The notes under the pieces are model-generated. The model did no database searches and was not told where the DNA came from. It worked only from the letters and a program-made list of their open reading frames with translations. Shown here one piece after another: positions 53,881 to 63,575 of a stretch of DNA of 64,000 nt (its first letter is position 1; every line of letters starts with the position of its first letter). A program made the position numbers and the translations under genes. Origin of the DNA: Marinomonas communis (GTDB taxonomy: Bacteria > Pseudomonadota > Gammaproteobacteria > Pseudomonadales > Marinomonadaceae); NCBI RefSeq assembly GCF_004363305.1, contig NZ_SNZA01000003.1:434001-498000 (forward strand). Reading direction: 5' to 3'.

Positions 53881-55121
53881 AATGAAGCATCCTCTGTTGC
53901 ACTAGTTGCTACCGCATCTGAGGTTTTATCTTCTTGATCTTGAGTAGCGGGAGTGGTGGGCTCATTATCTGAACGCTGCCAGTTTTGCATTAAGGATTTC
54001 ATGGCCTGTAGCGACGCGCGTGGCATAGGCACATCTGGATTAGGGTTCACCTGTTGCAGCGACGTTAATGTGGTCATGAAAGCAATGGTAGATTGAGCCG
54101 AGGTGTCAAAGTGTTGGTTTACTGCTTTAGCGATGCGCTCCAAAGACTTTTCATAGATCACCGGTTCACCTTTTAATAGCGCAACTTGAGCAACGTCTAG
54201 TTGCAACTGAATGCCTGTCACTAGTTCTTGATACTCTGCTGGTGGAAGTAGTGGCTTAATTGGCTTTTGATCGTAGTTGATGACCACAAGGGATTTGATG
54301 CCCTGCCATGCTTCTTGAAGTAGCTGTTTTATTGCTGAGCTGCTTGTTTGGTCTGGAGCAGCTTCAGCACTAGCTTGCTGAGCTAACCAAGCTTTTGATG
54401 GTTCACGCTGAGGTAATGTAGCGACTTGATCGTATAAAGCAGACAGTTGCAGGTAGCGGCCTTCTATATCAAATGAAGTCACTGATTTTAAGGCTTGAAT
54501 ATCTTGTGCAACCGCTTTACGAGTAGCGAACATAAGAGGGTCTTCAAGGCTCGCTAAAATCGTGTCTGCGTTACTGAGCAAAGAAATTGCGCTGCGGGTG
54601 TCTTTATCAAGCAAAAGACGCTGATTGGCTAGACGAATTAAATATTCAGCTTCTGCGAGTAACCAGTCATTTTTATCGGCATTGCTAAGTTTGTTGATCT
54701 TGCTAGAGATGTCAATCAAAGCTTGTTCTGTATGAGATTGAAGTGCTTTGGCTTCTGCTTGAGTCGCTGTGACGGTATCGTTAATGTCTGAAATGCGACG
54801 GGTAAGTTGAGTGGTGTTTTCCACATTGCGGTCAATGCGGCTAAGTTGCTGCTCTAGGGCAACAACTTTGTTTTCCGTTGCAGTGATGGTGCTTTGGTGG
54901 TTATTTACAATGTGACTTTGATAATACTGCCAACCACTTAGACCAATCGCGATGACACCGACGAATAACGCAGCGGCCGGCAAGGTGTTAGAGGCTTTGC
55001 TCTCATTTTGAGGAGCGGGTTGGGTAGCGTTTGAAGTGTCCTCTTTGGGTGAATTCAAAGAGGATTCATCTGCACTGTTATCCGTGTTCTCCGTTAACGC
55101 CTTCTCGTTTTTATCAGTCAT
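53877..55121 (-). CDS. hemX: HemX-type membrane protein
   Basis: Membrane protein often annotated as uroporphyrinogen-III methyltransferase, but without the SAM-binding domain of that enzyme. Its 414 residues begin with an acidic, Ser/Thr/Asn-rich cytoplasmic segment and a single helix (about 48-66). Long coiled-coil helices follow (NHQSTITATENKVVALEQQL). It is a probable scaffold or regulator, not a methyltransferase. It starts one base after the hemD stop. Confidence 0.9.
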   Translation of the reverse strand: MTDKNEKALTENTDNSADESSLNSPKEDTSNATQPAPQNESKASNTLPAAALFVGVIAIGLSGWQYYQSHIVNNHQSTITATENKVVALEQQLSRIDRNVENTTQLTRRISDINDTVTATQAEAKALQSHTEQALIDISSKINKLSNADKNDWLLAEAEYLIRLANQRLLLDKDTRSAISLLSNADTILASLEDPLMFATRKAVAQDIQALKSVTSFDIEGRYLQLSALYDQVATLPQREPSKAWLAQQASAEAAPDQTSSSAIKQLLQEAWQGIKSLVVINYDQKPIKPLLPPAEYQELVTGIQLQLDVAQVALLKGEPVIYEKSLERIAKAVNQHFDTSAQSTIAFMTTLTSLQQVNPNPDVPMPRASLQAMKSLMQNWQRSDNEPTTPATQDQEDKTSDAVATSATEDASL

Positions 55122-55122
55122 A

Positions 55123-55875
55123 TTATCGTCCTAAATGCTGTATCGTGGCGGCCATTAAACTTTGGTCGTCCGCACCTGTTGCATAAATCGCTTGTTGCCA
55201 ACCTAGCGCTCTTGCTTGTTCTAAAACACGTTTACTTGGCACAAATAACGCTATCTCTTTTAATTCTGGTGCAAACCTTTCTACATGGTTATTTAGGTTT
55301 GCCAAACCTTCACCGCTTGTTGCCCATATTACGTCAGGATGATCTAAGAATAAAAAAGTTTGTGCGGTATATTCTGGCGTATGTCGCTTATAGAGTTCTA
55401 GGTGGTCGACTATGGCGCCACGCTCCTCTAGCCCTTTGGCCAAGTCCGGCCTACCGCCGGTGCCTCTTACTATTAAAACCCGTTGATCACGCATTTTCGC
55501 AGGCTTTAACCATTCGAGCATAGCTTCGGTATTGTTGCCTGGGTTACTCAAGGCTGGAATGTTCAGATCTTTGAGTGTCTGTGTGGTGCCTTGCCCAATA
55601 CCCAGCCAATGCATGCCGACAGGTAACATAGGCCAGCATTCATCAATCAACTCTGCTGCCAATCTTGCTGCATTTTTGCTAACGAATATCACGAACTGAT
55701 ATAGGTCGAGGTTATAAAGCTGCGAGCGCAATGCGGACAGTTCTGCATCGCTAGAAAGAGGTCGAATCTCTAGCATTGGCAAAGAGATTGGCGTGGCACC
55801 AAGCGCGGAAAGCGCTTGGCAGGTTTGAGTGTTTTCTGGTTCTGGTCGAGTGACCAAGACTTTAATACCTTGCAT
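55123..55875 (-). CDS. hemD: Uroporphyrinogen-III synthase
   Basis: Cyclises hydroxymethylbilane to uroporphyrinogen III. The ATG at 55875 gives 250 residues. The family is poorly conserved, but VLVTRPEPEN, FVSKNAARL and VIWATSGEGLANL are recognisable, and it sits between hemC and hemX as in other gammaproteobacteria. A start five codons further up is possible. Confidence 0.93.
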   Translation of the reverse strand: MQGIKVLVTRPEPENTQTCQALSALGATPISLPMLEIRPLSSDAELSALRSQLYNLDLYQFVIFVSKNAARLAAELIDECWPMLPVGMHWLGIGQGTTQTLKDLNIPALSNPGNNTEAMLEWLKPAKMRDQRVLIVRGTGGRPDLAKGLEERGAIVDHLELYKRHTPEYTAQTFLFLDHPDVIWATSGEGLANLNNHVERFAPELKEIALFVPSKRVLEQARALGWQQAIYATGADDQSLMAATIQHLGR

Positions 55876-55895
55876 AATGGAGTCACCCAATTAGC

Positions 55896-56828
55896 TTAAA
55901 CGTTAGGTTGGTATACTTCGTCTAGCAACGCCTGCGCACCATCAGCAAGTAGCTGTTCAGCTAATTGAATGCCTAATGCTTCCGCGTTGGCTTTATCACC
56001 ACGAATCTCACCACGTACCATACGTTTACCATCGGTGCTACCAACTAAGCCTCGAATAAAGAGCTCATCGCCTTCCAGTAGGGCGAAACAAGCGATCGGT
56101 GCTTGGCAACCGCCGTTAAGGCGCTTGTTTACCGCTCGCTCCGCGATCACACGGTAAGCCGTTTCTTGGTGCTGTAATGGCGCAAGTAGTTTGATTAACT
56201 CTGCATCATCGCTTCGGCACTCGATGCCCATAGCGCCTTGGCCGCCGGCTGGAAGTGAGAAGGTATCACTGATACGAGTTTTAATACGATCGGCCATCTC
56301 AAGACGAACAAGGCCTGCGGTCGCAAGGATAATGGCGTCGTATTCACCCTCGTCCAGTTTACGTAAACGTGTATTCACGTTGCCGCGCAGGTTTTTAATC
56401 ACTAGGTCTGGGCGGTGCATTTGCAGCTGGCAAGAGCGACGTAGGCTGGATGTGCCGACTACCGCACCTTGTGGCAGTTCTTCGATACTGTTGTAGGTAT
56501 TGGAAACAAAAGCATCGGTTGGGTCTTCACGTTTACAGATAACGCTCAATCCTAGACCTTCAGGAAACTCCATTGGCACGTCTTTCATTGAGTGAACTGC
56601 AATGTCTGCTTCACCGTCTAGCAGTGCTTTTTCAAGCTCTTTAACGAACAGGCCTTTGCCGCCAATTTTAGAAAGGGGGGAGTCGAGAATTTGATCGCCT
56701 TTTGTGGTCATGCCCAATAGCTCAACGTTGATCTCAGGGTAGAGCGCTTCCAGTGAGGCTTTTACATTGTTGGCTTGCCAAAGGGCCAGTTGGCTTTCAC
56801 GGGTTGCAATGACGATTTTGTTTCTCAC
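55896..56828 (-). CDS. hemC: Hydroxymethylbilane synthase HemC
   Basis: Polymerises four porphobilinogens into the linear tetrapyrrole. The GTG at 56828 follows AGGAGAGA and gives 310 residues, the normal length. The dipyrromethane cofactor cysteine is Cys241 in [28 protein letters not shown] and the catalytic Asp loop are present. It heads hemC-hemD-hemX-hemY and is divergent from argH. The shared 156-base region contains a dyad. Confidence 0.97.
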   Translation of the reverse strand: MRNKIVIATRESQLALWQANNVKASLEALYPEINVELLGMTTKGDQILDSPLSKIGGKGLFVKELEKALLDGEADIAVHSMKDVPMEFPEGLGLSVICKREDPTDAFVSNTYNSIEELPQGAVVGTSSLRRSCQLQMHRPDLVIKNLRGNVNTRLRKLDEGEYDAIILATAGLVRLEMADRIKTRISDTFSLPAGGQGAMGIECRSDDAELIKLLAPLQHQETAYRVIAERAVNKRLNGGCQAPIACFALLEGDELFIRGLVGSTDGKRMVRGEIRGDKANAEALGIQLAEQLLADGAQALLDEVYQPNV

Positions 56829-56902
56829 ATTCTCTCCTAGAGTGACATCAAACACAAAAATAACGATAAAATTTCGCTATATCATACTCCCTTGCCTGTT
56901 AA

Positions 56903-56939
56903 GCGTCATCCCAGAGCCCTTTATAAAGGGCGCGTCATC
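56903..56939. promoter_or_regulatory. Perfect palindrome with flanking repeats, hemC / argH
   Basis: A 16-base perfect palindrome GCCCTTTATAAAGGGC (56916-56931) is flanked by direct repeats GCGTCATC at 56903-56910 and 56932-56939, 29 bases apart. It lies 54 bases before the argH ATG and 88 bases from the hemC start. The palindrome could also contain a -10 for argH. Confidence 0.5.
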
Positions 56940-56984
56940 AGGTAATCTTGCCGCAACATTGATCTCACACTGGGAAATGAAGAA

Positions 56985-58391
56985 ATGACTGATACCAACA
57001 AAACCACTAACCAGCAATGGGGTGGCCGTTTTTCTGAGCCTGTTGATGCGTTTGTCGCACGTTTTACCGCATCGGTTGAATTTGACCAGCGTATGGCGAA
57101 ACAGGATATTCAAGGTTCGATCGCACACGCAACGATGCTTGCGAAAGTGGGCGTATTGACAGACGAAGAACGCGACCAGATCATCCAAGGCTTAACGGAA
57201 ATCGAGCAAGAGATCGCTCGTGGTGAGTTTGAATGGTCAGTTGAGCTAGAAGATGTGCACATGAACATCGAAGCACGTCTAACGCAAAAGATTGGTATCA
57301 CAGGTAAGAAACTGCACACAGGTCGTTCTCGTAATGACCAAGTGGCAACAGACATTCGTCTGTACATGCGTGACGAAATCGACTTCTTGTTAGAAGAAGT
57401 GACACGCCTACAACAAGGTATCTTGTCTCTTGCTGAACGCAACACAGACACCATTATGCCGGGCTTTACTCACCTGCAAACGGCTCAGCCAGTGACGTTC
57501 GGTCATCACTTAATGGCGTGGTACGAAATGGCGCAACGTGACTACGAGCGTCTTGCTGACTGCCGTAAACGTGTGAACATCCTACCACTAGGTGCTGCGG
57601 CGTTAGCCGGTACGACTTACCCGATTGACCGTAACATGACCGCGGACCTACTAGGTTTTGAGCGTCCAACTTACAACTCTTTAGACTCTGTAAGTGACCG
57701 TGACTTCGCGATTGAATTCACATCAGCGGCATCGATCACCATGATGCACTTGTCTCGTTGGGCAGAAGAACTAGTCATGTGGGCTTCGGCGCAATTTAAC
57801 TTCATTTTCCTACCTGATCGCTTCTGTACTGGCTCTTCGATTATGCCGCAGAAGAAAAACCCAGACGTACCAGAACTAGTGCGTGGTAAAACAGGTCGTG
57901 TATACGGTCACCTAATGGGCCTTCTGACCCTGATGAAGTCTCAATGTTTGGCTTACAACAAAGACAACCAAGAAGACAAAGAGCCGCTGTTTGATACGGT
58001 GGACACGCTGCGTGGTTCTCTGCGCTCTTTTGCAGACATGATTCCTGCGATTGAAGCTCGAGGCGAATACATGTACGAAGCGGCGCGTCGTGGTTTTAGT
58101 ACTGCAACTGACTTGGCGGACTACCTTGTGCGTAAAGGTGTTGCCTTCCGTGATGCTCATGAAATTGTGGGTAAAGCCGTTGGTTTTGGTGTGAAGGAAG
58201 GCCGTGATTTGTCTGAAATGACTTTAGAAGAGTTACAGGGCTTCGGTGATATGATCGAACAAGATGTGTTTGAAGTGCTAACACTGGAAGGTTCGGTAGC
58301 AGCCCGTGATCACATTGGCGGTACAGCGCCAGCACAAGTAAAAGCAGCGATTGAACGTGCCAAAGCAGAACTGGCTGAGAGATTGAAATAA
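56985..58391 (+). CDS. argH: Argininosuccinate lyase
   Basis: Last step of arginine synthesis, cleaving argininosuccinate to arginine and fumarate. The 468 residues are full length. The superfamily signature [11 protein letters not shown] is at about 283-293 with the catalytic Ser, and [12 protein letters not shown] and [10 protein letters not shown] are intact. Codon use is well biased. It is divergent from hemC. argF is far away at 21043, so the arginine genes are scattered here. Confidence 0.98.
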   Translation: MTDTNKTTNQQWGGRFSEPVDAFVARFTASVEFDQRMAKQDIQGSIAHATMLAKVGVLTDEERDQIIQGLTEIEQEIARGEFEWSVELEDVHMNIEARLTQKIGITGKKLHTGRSRNDQVATDIRLYMRDEIDFLLEEVTRLQQGILSLAERNTDTIMPGFTHLQTAQPVTFGHHLMAWYEMAQRDYERLADCRKRVNILPLGAAALAGTTYPIDRNMTADLLGFERPTYNSLDSVSDRDFAIEFTSAASITMMHLSRWAEELVMWASAQFNFIFLPDRFCTGSSIMPQKKNPDVPELVRGKTGRVYGHLMGLLTLMKSQCLAYNKDNQEDKEPLFDTVDTLRGSLRSFADMIPAIEARGEYMYEAARRGFSTATDLADYLVRKGVAFRDAHEIVGKAVGFGVKEGRDLSEMTLEELQGFGDMIEQDVFEVLTLEGSVAARDHIGGTAPAQVKAAIERAKAELAERLK

Positions 58392-58415
58392 TAATCAGCC
58401 GTTTGTAATGCTTCG

Positions 58416-58447
58416 AAAGCCCCTAGCAATGCTCAGGGGCTTTTTTA
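58416..58447 (+). terminator. Terminator after argH
   Basis: AAAGCCCCT and AGGGGCTTT pair over a 10-base loop that can add AGC/GCT, with a run of six T residues. Confidence 0.85.
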
Positions 58448-58471
58448 TTAGCTCTTAATATAAGTGGGAGG

Positions 58472-59284
58472 TTACTCAGCAGGGCCAAAGGGTAGGCCTT
58501 GAAACACATCACTGCGCAGAATGTCTGTCGTGATGTTGAGCTCAAATCGAAAGACCTCTTTCTGTCCCGAACACCCCGATAGCACAATCTGCCATGCGTC
58601 CATGCTACCAGGTTCAGGCATTTTCCAGCATAGCCCCTTTATATTGACGTATTTAGTACCGTCTGCATCTTCTGTGATCGGATACTCTGTTTCTTCGACG
58701 ATACCTTTTGAGTATTCCTCTTGTACGCGTTTAGCTTGGCGAACGGCTTGTCGAAACTTTGGCGAGAAAGCGTCTTTGCTAGGGTCGACTTTAGGGCGAC
58801 TGGCCTCTAAAGGGCCGATATCGAGAAGACTTTTGTTTTTCCAGTTTTGTTCAGAGTAACGCTCCGATTCAGTGACGTCATAGATATCTTTAAGCGTAAT
58901 CGGCTGTGCTGCGATAGGGCGTTCTTGCTCTGCACTAGAGATATCCTGAGTGTTATCAATACCCACCTCAGTAGGTGATACTGCCGTGCTTGGTTGCTCG
59001 ATCTTATCGGTTGCAGCTTGTATCTCTTCTGCGGGCTTAATGGGAGCGTTAGTTTGGATTTGTGTGGCTTCTTGAGGCGCAGCCACTTGCTCGTCTGAGT
59101 CTGTCTCAAAAGGAGGAGGGGCGGATTTATCCGATGGCAACAAAGAAACTTCTAGGTAATGAGCTGGTGTTAACTTCGGCAGAGCTTGATGCCAAGGTTC
59201 ATCTTCTAACCAAACAAACACAATCGCATGCAAACTTAATGCTGCAAGCAATGCAAATACCCATGGTTTGAGCAGGCGTTTCAT
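58472..59284 (-). CDS. TonB-like anchored protein of unknown function
   Basis: A 270-residue protein from ATG 59284 (GGA seven bases upstream). ATG 59311 with AAAGG is also possible and adds nine residues. A single N-terminal helix (about residues 8-22) is followed by a long acidic, proline- and glutamine-rich stretch like the periplasmic spacer of TonB. A compact C-terminal part (about 190-270) has two cysteines (GLCWKMPEPG, LSGCSG). It lacks the TonB C-terminal signature. I do not recognise the C-terminal domain. It stands alone, with a convergent argH. Confidence 0.65.
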   Translation of the reverse strand: MKRLLKPWVFALLAALSLHAIVFVWLEDEPWHQALPKLTPAHYLEVSLLPSDKSAPPPFETDSDEQVAAPQEATQIQTNAPIKPAEEIQAATDKIEQPSTAVSPTEVGIDNTQDISSAEQERPIAAQPITLKDIYDVTESERYSEQNWKNKSLLDIGPLEASRPKVDPSKDAFSPKFRQAVRQAKRVQEEYSKGIVEETEYPITEDADGTKYVNIKGLCWKMPEPGSMDAWQIVLSGCSGQKEVFRFELNITTDILRSDVFQGLPFGPAE

Positions 59285-59465
59285 TATTTGGTCCAAAGCT
59301 TTGGTCGACATTAACCTTTGAAAACAATGTGTTTTCCAAGGCGTAACTATAGCAAATCGCTTGGTTTTGAACACATCTGAAAAGTAAAGATTTTCCAGCA
59401 AAATAGTCAGTGGGGGTGTGAATAAAATAGGGGATCAGTATACTGTCAACAAATTGTATTAATGG

Positions 59466-59603
59466 ATGGTTGTAACTGTGTCTAAGCCTATTTTGTTGTT
59501 GATTACCACACTGATTTTAACTGGGTGTGGCAACAAAGGTGCCTTGTACTTGCCTCAACAAGCTTTGCCTAACGATATGGTCACCACAACTGTCAAAGAT
59601 TGA
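59466..59603 (+). CDS. lptM: LptM/LppL-like small lipoprotein
   Basis: A 45-residue lipoprotein (41 if GTG 59478 is used). The signal ends in ILTGC. The short mature part GNKGALYLP is the signature of LptM (YifL), which in E. coli helps the LptD outer-membrane translocon mature. In Pseudomonas the homologue LppL lies just before lysA, as here. The frame is too short to be found by length filters. Its stop lies 11 bases before the lysA TTG. Confidence 0.85.
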   Translation: MVVTVSKPILLLITTLILTGCGNKGALYLPQQALPNDMVTTTVKD

Positions 59604-59614
59604 GGAATACCCCC

Positions 59615-60868
59615 TTGGACTTTTTTAATTACTCAAATCATCAGCTGCACGCTGAAAATGTGGCGCTAGCAGATATTGCTGCACAACATGGCACGCCAAC
59701 GTATGTCTACTCGCGTGCGACATTTGAGCGTCATTACAAAGCGTATGCAGATGCGTTTGCTTCTCACCCTACCTTGATTTGTTATGCCGTTAAGGCGTGT
59801 TCAAACATTGCTATTCTGAACGTGCTTGCACGTCTTGGCTCTGGTTTTGACATCGTTTCGATTGGTGAACTAGAGCGTGTTCTTCGCGCAGGTGGCGATC
59901 CAAGTAAAGTCATGTTCTCTGGTGTGGCGAAACAAGAGCATGAGATGCGCCGTGCACTTGAAGTTGGTATTCATTGCTTCAACGTGGAATCAGAGTCGGA
60001 ACTTCACCGCTTAAACAAAGTAGCTGGCGAGATGGGCAAAGTTGCACCTGTTTCTCTACGCGTTAACCCAGACGTGGATGCTAAAACACACCCATACATT
60101 TCCACGGGGTTAAAAGACAACAAGTTCGGTATTGATATCAAGGATGCGGTACGTATCTATGGTGTTGCGCACTCTCTTGAGAATCTGAATGTCATGGGAG
60201 TTGATTGCCATATCGGTTCGCAATTAACCGAGCTGCAACCTTTCTTGGACACATTTGACCGCCTAACAGACCTCATTGATAAGCTTGCTGAACAAGGCAT
60301 TGAGATTAAACACCTTGATTTAGGTGGTGGTCTAGGGGTTCGTTACCGTGATGAAGTGCCGCCTGAGCCGAAAGATTACGCTGCACTTGTTTTAGAAAAA
60401 GTCAAAGGCCGTAACTTGTCTTTAGCATTTGAGCCAGGTCGTTCAATTGCCGCTAACGCCGGTGTATTAATGACCAAAGTTGAGTTCCTAAAATGCACTG
60501 CGCATAAGAACTTTGCCATCATTGACGGTGCCATGAACGATATGATTCGTCCATCTCTATACGGTGCTTGGATGGATATCGTGCCTGTTAATTTAGAGCC
60601 GACGCCAGAAGGTAAGCGTGTATATGACCTAGTTGGACCGATCTGCGAAACAGGTGATTTCCTAGGTAAAGAGCGTGAGCTAGATATTCAGCCAGGCGAT
60701 TTGTTGGCACTTCGTTCAGCTGGTGCTTATGGCTTTACTATGGCGTCGAACTACAACAGCCGTGGTCGTGCCGCAGAAGTGATGGTGGATGGCGATAAAG
60801 CCTATTTGATCCGTGAGCGTGAAGACATTGATCATCAGCTAGCTGGTGAGCAATTACTACCCGCTTAA
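59615..60868 (+). CDS. lysA: Diaminopimelate decarboxylase
   Basis: Last step of lysine synthesis, a PLP enzyme. The start is TTG 59615, preceded by GAGGAAT, and gives 417 residues starting [13 protein letters not shown] as in Pseudomonas LysA. The PLP lysine is Lys60 in [23 protein letters not shown] and the substrate cysteine in PICETGDFL are present. A TTG at 59600 would overlap the lptM stop and is less likely. lysA leads to dapF with 10 bases between. Confidence 0.96.
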   Translation: MDFFNYSNHQLHAENVALADIAAQHGTPTYVYSRATFERHYKAYADAFASHPTLICYAVKACSNIAILNVLARLGSGFDIVSIGELERVLRAGGDPSKVMFSGVAKQEHEMRRALEVGIHCFNVESESELHRLNKVAGEMGKVAPVSLRVNPDVDAKTHPYISTGLKDNKFGIDIKDAVRIYGVAHSLENLNVMGVDCHIGSQLTELQPFLDTFDRLTDLIDKLAEQGIEIKHLDLGGGLGVRYRDEVPPEPKDYAALVLEKVKGRNLSLAFEPGRSIAANAGVLMTKVEFLKCTAHKNFAIIDGAMNDMIRPSLYGAWMDIVPVNLEPTPEGKRVYDLVGPICETGDFLGKERELDIQPGDLLALRSAGAYGFTMASNYNSRGRAAEVMVDGDKAYLIREREDIDHQLAGEQLLPA

Positions 60869-60878
60869 GGAGAATGTC

Positions 60879-61709
60879 ATGCTGTTAAAATTTACTAAGA
60901 TGCATGGCCTTGGCAACGACTTTGTCGTTGTCGATGCGGTGTCACGTAAAGTGTACTTTAACAAGGCTCAGATTGAGCGCCTTGGTGATCGTAACCGTGG
61001 TATTGGCTTCGACCAGTTATTAGTGGTTGAACCGCCATCCAACCCTGATATGGATTTTCGCTACCGCATCTATAACTGTGATGGTTCAGAAGTGGAGCAT
61101 TGTGGTAATGGTGCGCGCTGTTTTGCGAAGTTTGTGCTCGACCGTGAGTTGACCCATAAACGTGTGATTGACGTAGAAACCAAGCGTGGCCAAATCCAGC
61201 TAAGAGTGCAGGACGATGGTCAAGTGTGTGTGGATATGGGTGAGCCAAGTTTTGTGCCAGCGGATTTGCCGTTTGTCGCGGACGGACTTGCGGACCTTTA
61301 CCCCATTGACGTTGCGGGCGACATTTTTGAGTTGACCCCAGTATCAGTTGGTAACCCTCATGCTGTGATTCGTGTAGAAGAATTAAGCGATGCCATGGTT
61401 GAGCATGTTGGACCATTGGTTGAGGATCACGAACGTTTCCCCAACAACGTCAATGTCGGCTTTATGCAAGTGCTGTCATCAGATGAAGTGAATTTGCGAG
61501 TGTATGAACGTGGTGTGGGCGAAACACAAGCTTGCGGTACGGGAGCTTGCGCGGCGGTGGTAGCTGGTATCAAGCAAGGCTGGTTAGCGCCAGAAGTATT
61601 AGTGCACTTGCCTGGTGGTGATTTACGTATTGCTTGGCAAGGTCCAGGGCATTCTATTCAAATGACTGGCCCTGCGGAAAAGGTCTTTGAAGGTCAAATT
61701 TATCTATAG
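60879..61709 (+). CDS. dapF: Diaminopimelate epimerase
   Basis: Converts LL- to meso-diaminopimelate for lysine and peptidoglycan. The ATG 60879 after AAGGAGA gives 276 residues. The two catalytic cysteines are Cys75 in EHCGNGARC and Cys219 in [19 protein letters not shown] is the family N-terminus. An 11-codon upstream extension lies inside lysA and is not needed. Confidence 0.98.
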   Translation: MLLKFTKMHGLGNDFVVVDAVSRKVYFNKAQIERLGDRNRGIGFDQLLVVEPPSNPDMDFRYRIYNCDGSEVEHCGNGARCFAKFVLDRELTHKRVIDVETKRGQIQLRVQDDGQVCVDMGEPSFVPADLPFVADGLADLYPIDVAGDIFELTPVSVGNPHAVIRVEELSDAMVEHVGPLVEDHERFPNNVNVGFMQVLSSDEVNLRVYERGVGETQACGTGACAAVVAGIKQGWLAPEVLVHLPGGDLRIAWQGPGHSIQMTGPAEKVFEGQIYL

Positions 61710-61720
61710 GTGAAGTATCC

Positions 61721-62389
61721 ATGACGGAAGAGGACGTTGTTCAGTATCTGCAAGAGACGCCGGGATTTTTTGAACGCCACCCAGCGTTATTAGAAACATT
61801 AACAATCCCTCATCCGGTTCATGGAGGGGCAATTTCTCTATTAGAGCGACAAGTCGCTTTGTTACGTAAATCGACGTCGGATTATCGTGGCGAGTTTGAG
61901 CGTTTGGTTGCAATCGCTCGTGAAAACGAAGCTATCATGAAAAAGAGCCGACGTTTGATATTGAAATGTCTAAGCTGTGAATCCCTCGATGACTTTGCAG
62001 GCATTGTAGAAGAGGTCATGCGTGAAGACTTTTCCATTCAGTATCAATCGATGGTGTTGTTTGCTGATCAAGCACTCGATACCTCGATACGTACTGCTTC
62101 TTGGGAAGCTGCTGAACCGATCTTAAAAGAAATGCTGGTTCAATCTGGCTGCTATTGCGGTGTGTTGTCGGTCGCAGAGTCTGAGTTTCTATTTGAAGGC
62201 CAAAGTGACGCTGTGATGTCGTCTGCGATTTTGCCGCTGGTGTCCTTAGAGGGCGGGAAGGTGGTGTACCACGGTGTGCTCGCTCTTGGGTCAAGCAGGC
62301 TAAATCATTTTGACAAAGAGAAAGGGGCTTTGTTTTTAGATTACCTTTCTGACTTGTTGAGTGCACTGCTATTAAGGCTGTTGCCATGA
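61721..62389 (+). CDS. DUF484 family protein (YigA-like)
   Basis: A 222-residue cytoplasmic protein with a GAF-like fold. Family marks are YLQETPGFFERHPALL at the start and ISLLERQVALLRK. Its role is unknown, but it nearly always lies between dapF and xerC in gammaproteobacteria. Here the stop overlaps the next gene (ATGA), which encodes a HAD phosphatase, and xerC is missing. Confidence 0.9.
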   Translation: MTEEDVVQYLQETPGFFERHPALLETLTIPHPVHGGAISLLERQVALLRKSTSDYRGEFERLVAIARENEAIMKKSRRLILKCLSCESLDDFAGIVEEVMREDFSIQYQSMVLFADQALDTSIRTASWEAAEPILKEMLVQSGCYCGVLSVAESEFLFEGQSDAVMSSAILPLVSLEGGKVVYHGVLALGSSRLNHFDKEKGALFLDYLSDLLSALLLRLLP

Positions 62390-63099
62390 GTATTCTCGTT
62401 TCTTTCGATCTAGATAACACCTTATGGGATGTGGATCCGACTTTGGTGCGGGCGGAACACGCCATGGAAAAATGGTTTGAAGACAACTTTCCTGGCTTTG
62501 CAGATCAGTTTTTTGTGCCGAATATGGACCCGCTTAAGCATGAAATCTATGAGCTGTATCCAGAAATTAAGCACGATGTTACCAAGGTTCGTTTAGCCCA
62601 GTATCGCACTGCTTTACAGCGTTATGGATTACCTCGAGAAGAAGCCGAACAGCGAGCAACCCAGGCATTTAATGTCTTTTATGACTGGCGTCAGCGGGTG
62701 GATTTATACCCGGATGCGTTAAATGCTTTAACGTCCTTATCCAATCGGTTTTCATTAGCTGCTCTGACCAATGGAAATGCTGATGTCTTTCACCCACACA
62801 TCGATTTAGCTCAGTACTTTGGCACTGTGATCCGCGCGGACAAAGAGGGGATCGCAAAGCCTGATGTTGAGATTTTTGAGCGATTGGCGGAACGCTCAAA
62901 CACACCTATGGAACGAATTATCCATGTTGGTGATCACCCGATTGACGATGTGCAAGGCGCCATTAATGCTGGCGCTCGAGCGGTCTGGTTTAATCGTCAC
63001 GGAGCAAGGCGTTGGCGAGATGAGTGGCTTGTAACGCCTGAGTTTGAGGTTCACTCATTGTCTGAACTGGTGACCTTAATTGAGAATATGAACTTATAG
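62386..63099 (+). CDS. yigB: HAD-family phosphatase (YigB-like)
   Basis: Haloacid dehalogenase superfamily phosphatase; E. coli YigB hydrolyses FMN and other small phosphates. The 237 residues begin with motif I FDLDNTLWDVD (Asp9 and Asp11). They contain the cap domain and motif II ALTNGNADV, and motif III/IV regions follow in KPDVEIFERL and HVGDHPIDDVQGA. The start overlaps the DUF484 stop by four bases. In Pseudomonas xerC lies between them. Confidence 0.9.
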   Translation: MSILVSFDLDNTLWDVDPTLVRAEHAMEKWFEDNFPGFADQFFVPNMDPLKHEIYELYPEIKHDVTKVRLAQYRTALQRYGLPREEAEQRATQAFNVFYDWRQRVDLYPDALNALTSLSNRFSLAALTNGNADVFHPHIDLAQYFGTVIRADKEGIAKPDVEIFERLAERSNTPMERIIHVGDHPIDDVQGAINAGARAVWFNRHGARRWRDEWLVTPEFEVHSLSELVTLIENMNL

Positions 63100-63133
63100 C
63101 GATTTGCTATCATCTCAGTTAAGTAATCTGATT

Positions 63134-63160
63134 TTGCCTGAGCTTTAATAGTGGTACACT
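63134..63160 (+). promoter_or_regulatory. Extended -10 promoter for trxA
   Basis: TGGTACACT (63152-63160) forms an extended -10 with the TG one base above TACACT. TTGCCT at 63134-63139 is a possible -35 with a short 15-base spacer. Confidence 0.5.
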
Positions 63161-63197
63161 AGCCTCATTAATCACTAACCGATTTAAGGAATTTGTA

Positions 63198-63524
63198 ATG
63201 AGCGAAAATATTTTTAACGTAACGGATGCTCAATTCGAAGAAGAAGTTTTAAAAGCGGATCTTCCTGTTATTGTTGACTTCTGGGCGCCATGGTGTGGTC
63301 CTTGTAAAATGATTGCGCCAGTTTTAGAAGATGTTGCTAACGAATACGCAGGTCGCGTTAAAGTTGTCAAAATCAACGTTGATGACAACACAGAAACTGC
63401 ACCTAAGTACAACGTTCGTGGTATCCCAACACTGCTAGTTATCAAAGGCGGTGAAGTGGCGGCAACGAAAGTGGGCGCTGTTTCAAAATCTCAACTAATT
63501 GAGTTCGTTGAAGGCGCGCTATAA
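63198..63524 (+). CDS. trxA: Thioredoxin 1
   Basis: General disulfide reductase. The 108 residues carry the WCGPC active site at Cys33 and Cys36, preceded by VDFWAP, and the cis-proline in [13 protein letters not shown] precedes the ATG. A terminator follows, so trxA is expressed on its own; rho, the usual downstream neighbour, is not present here. Confidence 0.98.
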   Translation: MSENIFNVTDAQFEEEVLKADLPVIVDFWAPWCGPCKMIAPVLEDVANEYAGRVKVVKINVDDNTETAPKYNVRGIPTLLVIKGGEVAATKVGAVSKSQLIEFVEGAL

Positions 63525-63545
63525 TCGCCTGCTAACACGTTTTCT

Positions 63546-63574
63546 AAAAGGCTGCTTGTGCAGCCTTTTTTCGT
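63546..63574. terminator. Terminator, trxA / M23 peptidase
   Basis: AAAAGGCTGC (63546-63555) and GCAGCCTTTT (63560-63569) around TTGT, with further T residues. Confidence 0.85.
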
Positions 63575-63575
63575 T

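Noticed and set aside
53877-55121. HemX as a uroporphyrinogen methyltransferase
   Set aside because: The SAM-binding methylase domain is absent. The visible sequence is one helix and long coiled coils.
56877-57188. 103-codon minus-strand frame at the argH start
   Set aside because: It runs antisense through argH and the control region, and no ribosome binding site or family resemblance is seen.
59404-59614. Lysine riboswitch before lysA
   Set aside because: The upstream region is short and filled by lptM; no lysine-aptamer architecture is visible.
61704-61913. Minus-strand frame over the DUF484 start
   Set aside because: Antisense shadow of a conserved coding region.
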